Of a stretch of DNA of 64,000 nt, positions 9,170-17,234 are shown one piece after another. Position numbers and translations under genes: made by a program. Each line of letters opens with the position of its first letter. The stretch's first letter is position 1. The notes below the pieces were generated by a model, which was not told where the DNA came from, ran no database searches, and worked only from the letters and a program-made list of their open reading frames with translations. The stretch spans positions 333,670 through 397,669 of the forward strand of contig NZ_KB898191.1 in assembly GCF_000377505.1 (NCBI RefSeq), in the 5' to 3' direction. This DNA comes from Paenibacillus massiliensis 2301065 = DSM 16942. GTDB lineage: Bacteria > Bacillota > Bacilli > Paenibacillales > Paenibacillaceae.

Positions 9170-10282
9170 CTATTCCTCAAGTAGCTTGTGCTTCGGCTCA
9201 AAGCCATCCAGCTCATCTTTGTTGCTGCTGGAGAATATCCGCTCTCGGATGCTCTTTCGCCACACAGAGCTCTCCCCATAATCCTGACGACCAAATTCCT
9301 GAAGGAACTGCATGTCCTGCACATCAAGCAGCTTCATCCAGCGCTCCTCATAGCCATCGTTATAGATCGTTTTCAAGTAATATAGTGTGTAGTACACTGC
9401 TTCACGATAGCCAAGCTTATTCGCTTGTGTCATCGTCTCCCGTAAGCTTGCTTCGTCCATTCGCGCCAAAATATACTCGCGGATATCACATAACTTAATC
9501 AGCGTGAGATCGTTCACATTATAAATCCAGGCCAGATTTGTCGCTTCCTTATAGAAGTGACAGCATAGGTGCAGAAAGAAATCGGCTGGCTGCAGTACGC
9601 CGCCCTCTGCCCGCTCCAGCATGTCTCGAACATCCTGCTTCTTCAAATCCAGATCAAGGCTGAAGCAGAAATCGAGCTTGAAGCAATTAATATATTCGGA
9701 ATCTGCTATTTTCAAGAAGGGGTACATATTATTCATCTTATTCTTCCATAGAATCTGCTTCGTGCGACTGACCTCCCTGATCGTTCGGGTCGGCTTGTCA
9801 TAGTCGCCCTGACAGTAGCCCAGCTCCTTCATAGCCAGCGTTATCCTTGGTACATCTGCATGGTCTACTAGAATATCCATGTCATTCATATTACGTAGTC
9901 CATAATCCGGATAGATATGCTTGGCCAGATAGGCTCCCTTAAGCAGAGCATAGCGAATCGAGCTGGCCTCCAGCACCTCAGCGATTTTCCTAGATTCCAG
10001 AATGTAGCTCTCCGTACGCTTCCTTAGACCAAGATGATAAAATTTCATAACGGGTAACAAGGGCTTGGCCACGAGATGCTCTAGCCTGAGCCGAAGCAGG
10101 TTGCCCCAAGCTAGTCCCAGTACTTTGTTCTTGGCGCACGCATTCAGTATGAAGTACCAATCGAGTCGACCTGTCTCTACCAGATCGCGAACCCGTGTCT
10201 CCTCCTCTTCCGTGAAGGTCAATCTGGCCAGCAGCAGCACAATCTCCTGCTCAGTGGATAATACCTCGACATCCGTGTTCAT
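9170..10282 (-). CDS. nucleotidyltransferase-fold protein (PF14907 type)
   Basis: 370 residues. The central stretch has KGAYLAKHIYPDYGLR and then NMNDMDILV, in which Asp134 and Asp136 match the paired catalytic acids of the polymerase-beta-type nucleotidyltransferase fold. The rest is helical with many charged residues. The PF14907 family is common in lasso-peptide and other peptide-antibiotic clusters of Bacillales, often beside HprK-like kinases as here, but its chemistry is poorly established. It may transfer a nucleotide to the product or an intermediate, for tailoring or self-protection. A 120-base gap separates it from the carrier protein gene, the widest gap inside the operon. Confidence 0.75.
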   Translation of the reverse strand: MNTDVEVLSTEQEIVLLLARLTFTEEEETRVRDLVETGRLDWYFILNACAKNKVLGLAWGNLLRLRLEHLVAKPLLPVMKFYHLGLRKRTESYILESRKIAEVLEASSIRYALLKGAYLAKHIYPDYGLRNMNDMDILVDHADVPRITLAMKELGYCQGDYDKPTRTIREVSRTKQILWKNKMNNMYPFLKIADSEYINCFKLDFCFSLDLDLKKQDVRDMLERAEGGVLQPADFFLHLCCHFYKEATNLAWIYNVNDLTLIKLCDIREYILARMDEASLRETMTQANKLGYREAVYYTLYYLKTIYNDGYEERWMKLLDVQDMQFLQEFGRQDYGESSVWRKSIRERIFSSSNKDELDGFEPKHKLLEE

Positions 10283-10333
10283 TCATTCAGCACGTCCTTT
10301 CAGCCTCTCCGTAAATGGTTGCTCATTACGAAC

Positions 10334-10390
10334 TCATAGCAGCAATGAAGTGTAAAGCTCAGGTTGTAGGATTGGAGCGTGAACCTTCAT
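10334..10390 (-). CDS. candidate 18-codon small ORF in the operon's largest gap
   Basis: After the carrier protein stop (10404) the minus strand reads ATGGAGGTGT followed by ATG at 10390, opening an 18-codon frame (MKVHAPILQPELYTSLLL) that ends at 10334. The Shine-Dalgarno match is strong but close to the ATG. It has no recognisable leader/core peptide pattern, no Cys and a single Thr and Ser. It could be a small peptide, a translational relay between genes, or chance. Two other very short frames overlap the same spot. Confidence 0.2.
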   Translation of the reverse strand: MKVHAPILQPELYTSLLL

Positions 10391-10403
10391 ACACCTCCAT
10401 CTC

Positions 10404-10679
10404 TCATGGAGATGGCTGAACCATAGTCACCTTCGCCACATGCTCGACGATTTTATTCACGGTCTCGAAGTTCTCCATCATCAAAGCCTCATCCGCAAAT
10501 TCAATTCCGAATGCCTGCTCGATCGCCAAGATCAGGCGAATGAAGCTCATGGAGTCCAATCCCAGGGTATCAAGCGGGACATCATCCCCGATGACAAGTG
10601 GTGTATCCGCCCCCTCCTCTCCTGTCACCTCTATTACATTACTGATCAATTGCTTGATATTCTCTTTACTGAGCTCCAT
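10404..10679 (-). CDS. acyl/peptidyl carrier protein
   Basis: A 91-residue stand-alone carrier protein. The phosphopantetheine attachment motif is LGLDSMSFI with Ser43 as the modified serine, on an acidic four-helix scaffold of normal carrier length. A phosphopantetheinyl transferase would be supplied from elsewhere; none is in the window. It is the likely partner of the adenylation enzyme (2890-4491), and the BtrH-like protein (437-1465) is the likely off-loader. The presence of a dedicated carrier shows that a covalently tethered acyl or aminoacyl intermediate is central to this pathway. Confidence 0.93.
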   Translation of the reverse strand: MELSKENIKQLISNVIEVTGEEGADTPLVIGDDVPLDTLGLDSMSFIRLILAIEQAFGIEFADEALMMENFETVNKIVEHVAKVTMVQPSP

Positions 10680-10705
10680 ATGGCTCTCCTCACTTTCGTA
10701 TTTAT

Positions 10706-11482
10706 TTATGACCCTGTGGACTTATAATGTCGAATGCCCAGCCTCCATAGCCAGAAGACAGGCACAATCAGCAGGGTAGCATACAAAGGTGACAACGCAT
10801 GATGTACACTGGTACTTTTGTCAGTCAGGTATAGCAGGGGGAAATACTGTATACACGCCAAAGGAATAATGTACGTAAAGAAGGTCAGGATTCTCTTCCC
10901 GTAGATCGACAACGGATAACGGCCAAATTCCCTGCTCCCATCCGTGAGAATATTGAAGACCTCCAGTCCCTGAGTTGTAAAAAAACAGATGGCTGCATAC
11001 AGCAAAAATAACGTGGCAAAAAATAATGTGCCACAGACAATCATCAGCAGTTGAACGGCAATCTTATCCCCCCCCCATACGACCCCGCTATTAGGTATGG
11101 CGTACAAATAGATGATGACCGCTTGGGCAAATCTCCCTATCCTGCTTAATTCAAAGGTCGAGGATAAGATCTGGAATATCTCATTGCGCGGCCTCACCAT
11201 AATTCGGTCGAATTGACCGTTAGCCAGCATGTTATCGAACGTATCGAAGCCTCTGGCGAAGAACTCTGCCAACGAGTATGCCATAAGCACCGTAGCAAAG
11301 CAGAGCAACACCTCACCATATGTAAAATCAAGCACCTGATTAAAGCGGCCGAACAAAAAGGTCAGGCCGAGAAAGGCAAAAAACGATGTTAAAAATTGTC
11401 CTATAATCGTAAGTGTGAGTGACATCTTGTGCTGCATGACAGAATAGAAGTACACCCGCATGTATGCCATGTATAATTTCAT
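10706..11482 (-). CDS. ABC-2 family exporter permease (DUF990/ABC2_membrane_6 type), second subunit
   Basis: 258 residues with about six hydrophobic segments, starting MKLYMAYMRVYFYSVMQHK. The stretch FDNMLANGQFDRIMVRPRN is typical of the DUF990 group: a cytoplasmic loop in which an NG-x-(F/L)-D-x-x-(L/M)-(V/L)-(R/K)-P pattern precedes the third helix. Three bases separate it from the sister permease upstream. With that subunit and the ATPase it should form a heteromeric exporter that secretes the operon's product or flips a lipid-linked form. Confidence 0.82.
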   Translation of the reverse strand: MKLYMAYMRVYFYSVMQHKMSLTLTIIGQFLTSFFAFLGLTFLFGRFNQVLDFTYGEVLLCFATVLMAYSLAEFFARGFDTFDNMLANGQFDRIMVRPRNEIFQILSSTFELSRIGRFAQAVIIYLYAIPNSGVVWGGDKIAVQLLMIVCGTLFFATLFLLYAAICFFTTQGLEVFNILTDGSREFGRYPLSIYGKRILTFFTYIIPLACIQYFPLLYLTDKSTSVHHALSPLYATLLIVPVFWLWRLGIRHYKSTGS

Positions 11483-11485
11483 GGT

Positions 11486-12289
11486 CTATCCCCCCTGTAC
11501 CACTACATTTTTCAACGCTCTCCGCAAGGCCAGCTTACCGATCAACACCAGACTAATCAGCCAGAATAGCTGAATAAGAATGCTGTACAAGGCATCTGTC
11601 CCTTGGATGTTCCCGCTGAAGATTCGAAACGGTACATTCTGCATGGATGCGAATGGTAGTAGGTTAATCACCGTCTGCAGTGCATCCGGAAAGAACGGAA
11701 GTGGGATAACCGCTCCAGCCAGAAACTCCACCAGAGACGACATGACCATCCGAACCCCTGTGGAGGAGATGGTATAGAAGGTCGTAACATAGATCAGCAT
11801 GCAAAAAGCAACCACTAAGAATAAAGCAAGCAGCATGGATATCAAAAACAATAGAAATTGCCCACCATGCTGTGGAAGGCTTAATCTGTAAGGCTGCGGC
11901 ATCAGGAATGCCAGCAGGATGATCGGAATAAAGCGGAACAAGGCTTTGGCCACACGACTCGCTATGTTTTTCACAAACCACATATCGTATAAGTCACTGG
12001 GGCGACATAGCTCATACGCAATCTGTCCGCTAGAGATGGATGATAGAATTTCCCGATCCAGATACCAGGTAATGAACAGCGTAAAGAAAGCTTGCTGCAG
12101 CCACATATAAGTGACTACCTCAGAGAAGCTCATGGGGAGCTGTACATTATTGCTGTCATAAAAGGATTTGTACAAGAAAATATTCATTAACGCCCAGCAC
12201 ACCTGGGCTATGATTCCTGCATATGCACTAAGCTTATATTGCAGCAGATTCACGGTATGGACCTTGAAAAAGGCAAAATACACCTTCAT
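11486..12289 (-). CDS. ABC-2 family exporter permease (DUF990/ABC2_membrane_6 type), first subunit
   Basis: 267 residues, about six membrane helices, starting MKVYFAFFKVHTVNLLQYK. The loop ISSGQIAYELCRPSDLYDMWF is equivalent to the conserved loop of the sister permease. The ATG overlaps the stop of the ATPase gene as ATGA. Paired DUF990 permeases plus one ATPase are a common export module in Firmicutes antibiotic clusters and in some self-resistance systems. The two permeases are clearly related in build but not near-identical. Confidence 0.82.
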   Translation of the reverse strand: MKVYFAFFKVHTVNLLQYKLSAYAGIIAQVCWALMNIFLYKSFYDSNNVQLPMSFSEVVTYMWLQQAFFTLFITWYLDREILSSISSGQIAYELCRPSDLYDMWFVKNIASRVAKALFRFIPIILLAFLMPQPYRLSLPQHGGQFLLFLISMLLALFLVVAFCMLIYVTTFYTISSTGVRMVMSSLVEFLAGAVIPLPFFPDALQTVINLLPFASMQNVPFRIFSGNIQGTDALYSILIQLFWLISLVLIGKLALRRALKNVVVQGG

Positions 12290-13260
12290 AGATCGAACCC
12301 CCTGTACAGGTCCACCACAATCTCTTCAATGGAAGTGCCCAGCACAGTCATATCCTCAATCAGTACCTGGGTGGATAAGTAAGCAATGGCCGACGAAGCG
12401 GAGATCGTACTGGTATCGACCGCAATATCCATGTGCCCCGGCAAGGATTTGATGAGCCGCAGACCATCGCACATCGTAGGCACCTGCCCCGTGTATTCAA
12501 TCGTCAGCACCTTCTGCTTGTTATATCTTTCCTTCAGCTGATTGATGGAGCCGTCGAGCAGAATTTCACCCTTGCCGATCACGATGATGCGCTTCGTCAG
12601 TGCCTCGATATCCTGCATGTCATGCGTGGTAAGAATGACGGTCGTCTTCTTCTCCTGGTTAATGTCCCAAATGAACTTGCGCACCTCTCTCTTGGAGACG
12701 GCATCCAGACCAATCGTCGGCTCATCCAGAAACAGCAGTCTTGGACTATGTAGCAGCGAAGCGGAGATCTCGCAGCGCATACGCTGCCCCAACGACAGCT
12801 GCCTTGCAGGCGTCCTGATGATATGCTCAATATCCAAGAGGTCTGTCAGCATGTTCAGATTGTCCTTGAATTGTCTCTCAGGGACCTTGTAGATATCCCT
12901 AAGCAATTGGAACGAGTCAATGACCGGAATGTCCCACCACAGCTGAGATCGCTGTCCAAATACAACTCCAATATCCTGTACATGACGAACCCGCTCCTTC
13001 CAGGGGGTGCGTCCATTCACCACACAGGTGCCGCTGTCAGGCGTCAGCACACCACTCAATATTTTGATCGTACTGCTCTTGCCCGCTCCGTTAGGCCCGA
13101 TATAGCCTACCATCTCGCCCTCGGCAATATTGAAGCTGATATTGTTCAATGCTGACACGGTCGTATAGCGATTGCTGAAGAAGGATTTCAGGGCTGACAT
13201 CGTCCCTCCGTCCCTGCGAGCAATCTTAAATGTTTTGTTCAAGTCTTTGACCTCGATCAT
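12286..13260 (-). CDS. ABC transporter ATP-binding protein
   Basis: 324 residues from the ATG at 13260, chosen because GGAGG lies eight bases upstream; two ATGs at 13275-13278 have no good site. Walker A is GPNGAGKSS (residues 55-63), the signature is LSLGQRMR, Walker B is LLFLDEPTIGLD, and the H-loop is TTHD. The extra C-terminal domain of about 80 residues is normal for exporters of the ABC-2 class. It powers the two permeases encoded directly downstream. The beginning lies inside the 3' end of the kinase gene 13226-13762, again showing how compact the operon is. Confidence 0.93.
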   Translation of the reverse strand: MIEVKDLNKTFKIARRDGGTMSALKSFFSNRYTTVSALNNISFNIAEGEMVGYIGPNGAGKSSTIKILSGVLTPDSGTCVVNGRTPWKERVRHVQDIGVVFGQRSQLWWDIPVIDSFQLLRDIYKVPERQFKDNLNMLTDLLDIEHIIRTPARQLSLGQRMRCEISASLLHSPRLLFLDEPTIGLDAVSKREVRKFIWDINQEKKTTVILTTHDMQDIEALTKRIIVIGKGEILLDGSINQLKERYNKQKVLTIEYTGQVPTMCDGLRLIKSLPGHMDIAVDTSTISASSAIAYLSTQVLIEDMTVLGTSIEEIVVDLYRGFDL

Positions 13261-13762
13261 GGATCCTGCCTCCATCATTATGCAAGTAAGATTGAATGTC
13301 CTCTGTACCCTTCAGCACAATGACCTTATCCTGTGCGTGCTGAATGAACTCCTCGTATCGTCGGTGCTTGATAATTCCGCGTGTCCATCTGATCATCTGC
13401 AGGACACTCCTCAGATTCTCACTGGTCCGAGGCTCTTGACCCAAGCGCCGGGCTGCAAATCTTCGCAGCACTCTCCAGCTAATCAGGCACAGGTTCTGCT
13501 CCTGTATGAAAATGATCTGGTCTGCCTTGGACAGCACAGGCTCCAGCCAGGGCTCAAAATAAGCCCCTTCAATAATCCACGACTCTCCTCCCAGCAGATT
13601 GGACAGGTAGGCGTCACGCTGCTGTGCAGCACGCTCTACAGTATATTTTTCCTCCCAGAAAATATCATCAAGATCTGCATGCGGAATCTGGTGCTGCTTG
13701 CTGAGTCGGGCTGCCATATAGCTCTTCCCGCTGCCTGAGCAGCCAATGATATAGAGCTTCAC
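13226..13762 (-). CDS. small P-loop kinase resembling FlaR/adenylate-kinase-like 'topology modulation' proteins
   Basis: 178 residues beginning MKLYIIGCSGSGKSYMAARL: a Walker A motif at the extreme N-terminus, then LDDIFW and GESWIIEGAYFEP. This is the pattern of the FlaR-type nucleotide-kinase-like family, whose biochemical role is not settled. It starts with GTG in a GTGA overlap with the HprK-like gene. It is one of three P-loop kinase-like proteins in the operon. A likely role is phosphorylation of a small-molecule intermediate; there is no direct evidence for its substrate. Confidence 0.72.
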   Translation of the reverse strand: MKLYIIGCSGSGKSYMAARLSKQHQIPHADLDDIFWEEKYTVERAAQQRDAYLSNLLGGESWIIEGAYFEPWLEPVLSKADQIIFIQEQNLCLISWRVLRRFAARRLGQEPRTSENLRSVLQMIRWTRGIIKHRRYEEFIQHAQDKVIVLKGTEDIQSYLHNDGGRIHDRGQRLEQNI

Positions 13763-14925
13763 AATGCACTGCTCTTTCCGAACAGCTCATTGTGCTCAGC
13801 TGAGCGTAGCGTATTGTGACCGAACTCTACCTGAATAAGCTCACACTTTTCGACAAGCTGTGTGATGAATTGAATAGCATTTGCCTCCAGCTCCGCATCT
13901 TGCTTGACGCGCTTGACCAGCCAAGGCGTTAGCCAGTTCGGATCGCGAGGGGTCATGCATGCTTTTAGAAGCTCCTCTTGGGCTGCCTGTTGCTCCATTC
14001 TGAAGGCTCGAGCATAAGGAAGTGCATAATCGAACTTGGGGAATATGATCTTCTTAAGCTGAAAATCCGAGCAAGTCGGTACCCCAAATAGGCTAGATAG
14101 CTCCTGTGGGGTAAGCTCTGCTTTTTTGGACGAGCCTATCTTCCGCAAAATATCCTCATCCTTATTCAGCCATTCAGCCGGCTGCTTGCGAGAGAAATCA
14201 TAGTCCTGCAGGCATACCTTCAGCTCTGGAAAGCTCTCTGCGCTCCCCAGACCAACCCGTATGGCCAGTGGCACATATTCAAGGCTGAAGGCTCCGTGCT
14301 GCTGATGCAGGATTACCCGATCATTTGCCACAAATTCATAGCCCTGCCCAAGCAGATATAGCAAGAAGGAGGTCTTGCCACTAGCCTTATCTCCGCAAAT
14401 TAGTACCCCTTCACTACCAATCCCCCCTGCAGCCGCACCATGAATAATCATTCCCTGCCGATTTTCTGCATGTCTAAGAATTAACTCACGAATAACCCGA
14501 AGCAGATAGGAGCCTCCCTCCAGCGCTTCCTCGCGAGTACAGACATATAACAGGTCTCCCTCCTCTGGCTGGATCACCACATAGTGGCCGTCGGTACATA
14601 CGCACACCCGTATGCCCTGACCATGATACACATTCACTTTGCTGCCACTCTTGTGTACGTGAAGTGTGTGTCCTGGCTCCAATTGACCTGCCAGCTCCAG
14701 CGCTTGCTCCAGCAATGCCTGACTACTCCTGTGATGGATGACACAATGCTCCTGCTGACTGACATAGGCTGAAGGATGCTTGGGCATGGCATTTAGATAA
14801 GCTTCGATGTAAACGTTAACATTTACCTGGTCAGTCATACACCTCACAGATACGCCGGGAAATGTATACAGGTACTCATGCTCCCAACTATTAAATACTG
14901 CCATGAAATCCTTCCATTGCTCCAT
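13759..14925 (-). CDS. HPr-kinase-like (HprK C-terminal fold) protein
   Basis: About 388 residues from the ATG at 14925, which has GAGGAG upstream; a GTG at 14955 looks weaker. The C-terminal half carries the HprK-type P-loop GDKASGKTS (residues 178-186) preceded by IIHGAAAG and followed by FVANDRVIL, whose Asp matches the second acidic motif of this fold. The N-terminal 150 residues are not recognised. Stand-alone HprK-like proteins in biosynthetic clusters phosphorylate peptide natural products (the paeninodin lasso-peptide kinase is the known case) or work with nucleotidyltransferases; one of the latter is present here. It is not the true HprK of carbon catabolite control. Confidence 0.75.
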   Translation of the reverse strand: MEQWKDFMAVFNSWEHEYLYTFPGVSVRCMTDQVNVNVYIEAYLNAMPKHPSAYVSQQEHCVIHHRSSQALLEQALELAGQLEPGHTLHVHKSGSKVNVYHGQGIRVCVCTDGHYVVIQPEEGDLLYVCTREEALEGGSYLLRVIRELILRHAENRQGMIIHGAAAGGIGSEGVLICGDKASGKTSFLLYLLGQGYEFVANDRVILHQQHGAFSLEYVPLAIRVGLGSAESFPELKVCLQDYDFSRKQPAEWLNKDEDILRKIGSSKKAELTPQELSSLFGVPTCSDFQLKKIIFPKFDYALPYARAFRMEQQAAQEELLKACMTPRDPNWLTPWLVKRVKQDAELEANAIQFITQLVEKCELIQVEFGHNTLRSAEHNELFGKSSAL

Positions 14926-15006
14926 GCTCTCTCTCCTCGTCATTGTATTGAGCACCCTTCAGGTTAAATGACCCAAGTGAGAAGGCTGCCAGGGAAATCC
15001 GGGCTA

Positions 15007-15990
15007 TTACGCCCGTCTTGCGAATCTTGCCAGCTTCTCCTTCCAGCAATCCGTGCCTTGCCGGATACAGACGAGATCCGACATGCTGCTCCGCTGGGCC
15101 ACTGCCTCAAGCTCCACTTGGACAATAGAGCCTTGCACCATTTCAAAAAACACATAATCCCAGTCGCTGAGCCTCTCCAGCAAGGCATGTGCACTAGCTC
15201 CAAATTGCAGCAGGTGGGCCTCACATACCTCCAGCAAAAGTACGGGGCTGTGCAGCCTGATCGTCTGCTGTGCTCCTTCGATGCACAATAACTCTGCACC
15301 CTCCACATCAATCTTCATGCAGGTCAAGCGCTTGATATCAGCCTCCTTGAAGAAGGAATCCAGTGCGACGCACCGGGTCGACTGTTCATGATCTGCATGC
15401 TCATTCTGCAGTCTTAGAGAGGCACGAGCACGCGACTCATCCAGAAAAAATAAAGTCTCCTCCTTGGCCTGATTCGAAACGGCCACATTATAAGCGCTTA
15501 CATTCTCTGATTTATTCAAGGATAAATGCTCGCTTAGCTCTATAAAGGTGCGCTGATTAGGCTCAAAGGCAAGCACTTGTCCTTTCTCTCCTACCACTTT
15601 GGAGAACAGTATCGTGTAATATCCATAGTTGGCACCCAGATCAAGCACTGTATCCCCAGGCTGAACCAGCTCTCGGATCGCCGTCTCATAGAGTTCGTGA
15701 TCTCTCCCCTCGCGCAGCAGGTTGTACGTAATCGCATAATAATCCGCGTCATCTACGTAGTACCTTCTCTGGTCGTGCAGCGTCAGGATCATATGCTGTT
15801 CATTCACCTCGATACTCTTAACTCGTTGTTTGATGAATGATCTCAACGTCTCCACAGGTTGCCTGACCTTCTTTTCCCATAGCTGCTGCTTGATATGTAG
15901 CTCGCGTTCAACGAACTGACGAGTGGGGACCTCATCACTGTATTTACGTCTATGATGCTCAATAGCCCTTACTATTCGTTCCTCAGCCAT
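15007..15990 (-). CDS. FkbM family methyltransferase, first gene of the biosynthetic operon
   Basis: A SAM-dependent methyltransferase of 327 residues. The cofactor motif is DTVLDLGANYGYYT (about residues 113-126), followed by AFEPN and, later, MKIDVEGAE, all diagnostic for the FkbM family, which usually O-methylates sugars or hydroxyls. About 100 extra N-terminal residues, charged and probably helical, precede the domain. AAGGAGGGAGA upstream could serve either the ATG at 15990 or a GTG at 15996. The gene lies about 100 bases downstream of a strong promoter and opens a chain of genes that all overlap or nearly touch. A methylated sugar or polyol in the final product is the likely outcome. 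Confidence 0.88.
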   Translation of the reverse strand: MAEERIVRAIEHHRRKYSDEVPTRQFVERELHIKQQLWEKKVRQPVETLRSFIKQRVKSIEVNEQHMILTLHDQRRYYVDDADYYAITYNLLREGRDHELYETAIRELVQPGDTVLDLGANYGYYTILFSKVVGEKGQVLAFEPNQRTFIELSEHLSLNKSENVSAYNVAVSNQAKEETLFFLDESRARASLRLQNEHADHEQSTRCVALDSFFKEADIKRLTCMKIDVEGAELLCIEGAQQTIRLHSPVLLLEVCEAHLLQFGASAHALLERLSDWDYVFFEMVQGSIVQVELEAVAQRSSMSDLVCIRQGTDCWKEKLARFARRA

Positions 15991-16096
15991 ATTCACTCTC
16001 CCTCCTTCGAAATAAATACCTAAAATAAAGAATTAATAATAAATAATTTTAAATATATAATTATTTTACATGGAATTATTTTCATATTGTATTCTA

Positions 16097-16125
16097 GTAT
16101 TATCATATATTCAAAAACACGTCAA
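16097..16125 (-). promoter_or_regulatory. probable sigma-A promoter of the biosynthetic operon
   Basis: The minus strand has TTGACG (16120-16125), a 17-base spacer and TAATAC (16097-16102), a good sigma-A match in a very AT-rich stretch between the accA terminator and the FkbM gene. The expected leader is about 95 bases and almost without G or C. No riboswitch or clear operator is visible in it. Confidence 0.6.
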
Positions 16126-16177
16126 TGAGAGAAAACACACTGCAGATCGGAGCGACGGATGAAAGATATACTTGGAC

Positions 16178-16233
16178 AAAAAAACTCCCTTCACAGCGAC
16201 CGGTCCTCTTGAACCTGTTACTGCAAAGGGAGT
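16178..16233 (-). terminator. rho-independent terminator after accDA
   Basis: On the minus strand ACTCCCTTtgcag and ctgtgAAGGGAGT form a hairpin (arms 16221-16233 and 16184-16196) followed by a run of seven T. It begins eight bases after the accA stop and isolates accDA from the biosynthetic operon. Confidence 0.85.
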
Positions 16234-16240
16234 CTGCTTA

Positions 16241-17233
16241 TTACTGTAATTCACTGTTGGTCTCGTTTTGCTGTTGCTGGTACCAGCCGAATTCCCCAAT
16301 CTTACGGAACTTCTGGTAACGGTCTTCCTTGAGCTCGTGAGCATCCATGACGGATAGCTCCTTCAGGTGACGGTCCAGTGCGGACTTCACCGCTTCCGCG
16401 GCAACCTCGTAGTCCTTATGGGCACCGCCCTTCGGCTCTGGAATGATGTCCTCGATCACTTCCATTTCCAGCAGATCCTGAGCCGTAATTCTCATCGCCT
16501 CAGCCGCCTGATCCGCCTTAGAGGCATCTTTCCACAGAATAGATGCTGCTCCGTTCGGAGAGATCGCAGAGTAAATGGCATGCTCCAGCATCAGCACACG
16601 GTTGCCGACAGCCATGGCCAAGGCGCCACCGCTACCGCCCTCTCCGATGACCACACAAATAACAGGTACCGAAAGCTTGGCCATCTCTCGCAGATTGCGG
16701 GCAATCGCTTCCGATTGACCTCTCTCTTCTGCTGTATTCCCCGGATAAGCCCCCTTCGTATCCACAAAGGTAATGATTGGCCTCCGGAATTTGTCTGCCT
16801 GCTGCATGAGACGCAGCGCCTTACGGAAGCCCTCAGGGTGCGGACTTCCGAAGAAGCGAGCTATGTTATCCTTGGTGTCCTTCCCCCGCTGCTGCCCGAT
16901 CACGGTCACAGGGATGCCATTCAAGCGGGCAATCCCCCCTACAACCGCCAGATCATCACCGAAGAGTCTGTCTCCGTGCAGTTCAATGAAATCGGTAAAA
17001 ATAAGCTCTATAAAGTCCAAAGAAGTCGGGCGCTGATGAAGACGGGCTAGATGCATTTTTTGTGGAGCTGAAATGTTACTGTATATCTCATCTGCCATCT
17101 GGTCGTACCGTTCCTCCAGACGCTTGATTTCCTCCGTGAAATCAATGCCCTTCTCTTGGCCAAATTGCTTCAATTCTTCTATCTTCTGGCGCATCTCCGC
17201 AAGAGGCTTCTCATAAGGCAATTCTCCCGCCAA
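16241..17233 (-). CDS. accA: acetyl-CoA carboxylase carboxyltransferase subunit alpha
   Basis: AccA with AccD forms the carboxyltransferase that moves CO2 from biotin to acetyl-CoA, giving malonyl-CoA for fatty acid synthesis. The sequence has [19 protein letters not shown] at the start, [28 protein letters not shown] and [11 protein letters not shown], all classic AccA motifs. The start is a TTG at 17233, one base after the accD stop, behind AAAGGGGTG; the longer frame from a GTG at 17266 would overlap accD and adds non-family residues. The final [12 protein letters not shown] tail is polar. It is followed directly by a terminator. Confidence 0.96.
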   Translation of the reverse strand: MAGELPYEKPLAEMRQKIEELKQFGQEKGIDFTEEIKRLEERYDQMADEIYSNISAPQKMHLARLHQRPTSLDFIELIFTDFIELHGDRLFGDDLAVVGGIARLNGIPVTVIGQQRGKDTKDNIARFFGSPHPEGFRKALRLMQQADKFRRPIITFVDTKGAYPGNTAEERGQSEAIARNLREMAKLSVPVICVVIGEGGSGGALAMAVGNRVLMLEHAIYSAISPNGAASILWKDASKADQAAEAMRITAQDLLEMEVIEDIIPEPKGGAHKDYEVAAEAVKSALDRHLKELSVMDAHELKEDRYQKFRKIGEFGWYQQQQNETNSELQ

Positions 17234-17234
17234 T

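Noticed and set aside
437..16125. Lasso-peptide cluster, suggested by HprK-like and PF14907 genes
   Set aside because: No asparagine-synthetase-like cyclase, no transglutaminase-like protease, no recognition element and no precursor gene.
437..16125. Butirosin-type aminoglycoside cluster
   Set aside because: Only the BtrH-like protein and a carrier fit. No 2-deoxy-scyllo-inosose synthase, aminotransferase or BtrJ/BtrK-like enzyme is present.
16367..17050. Long open frame on the plus strand opposite accA (227 codons)
   Set aside because: Antisense shadow; accA motifs are clear on the minus strand.
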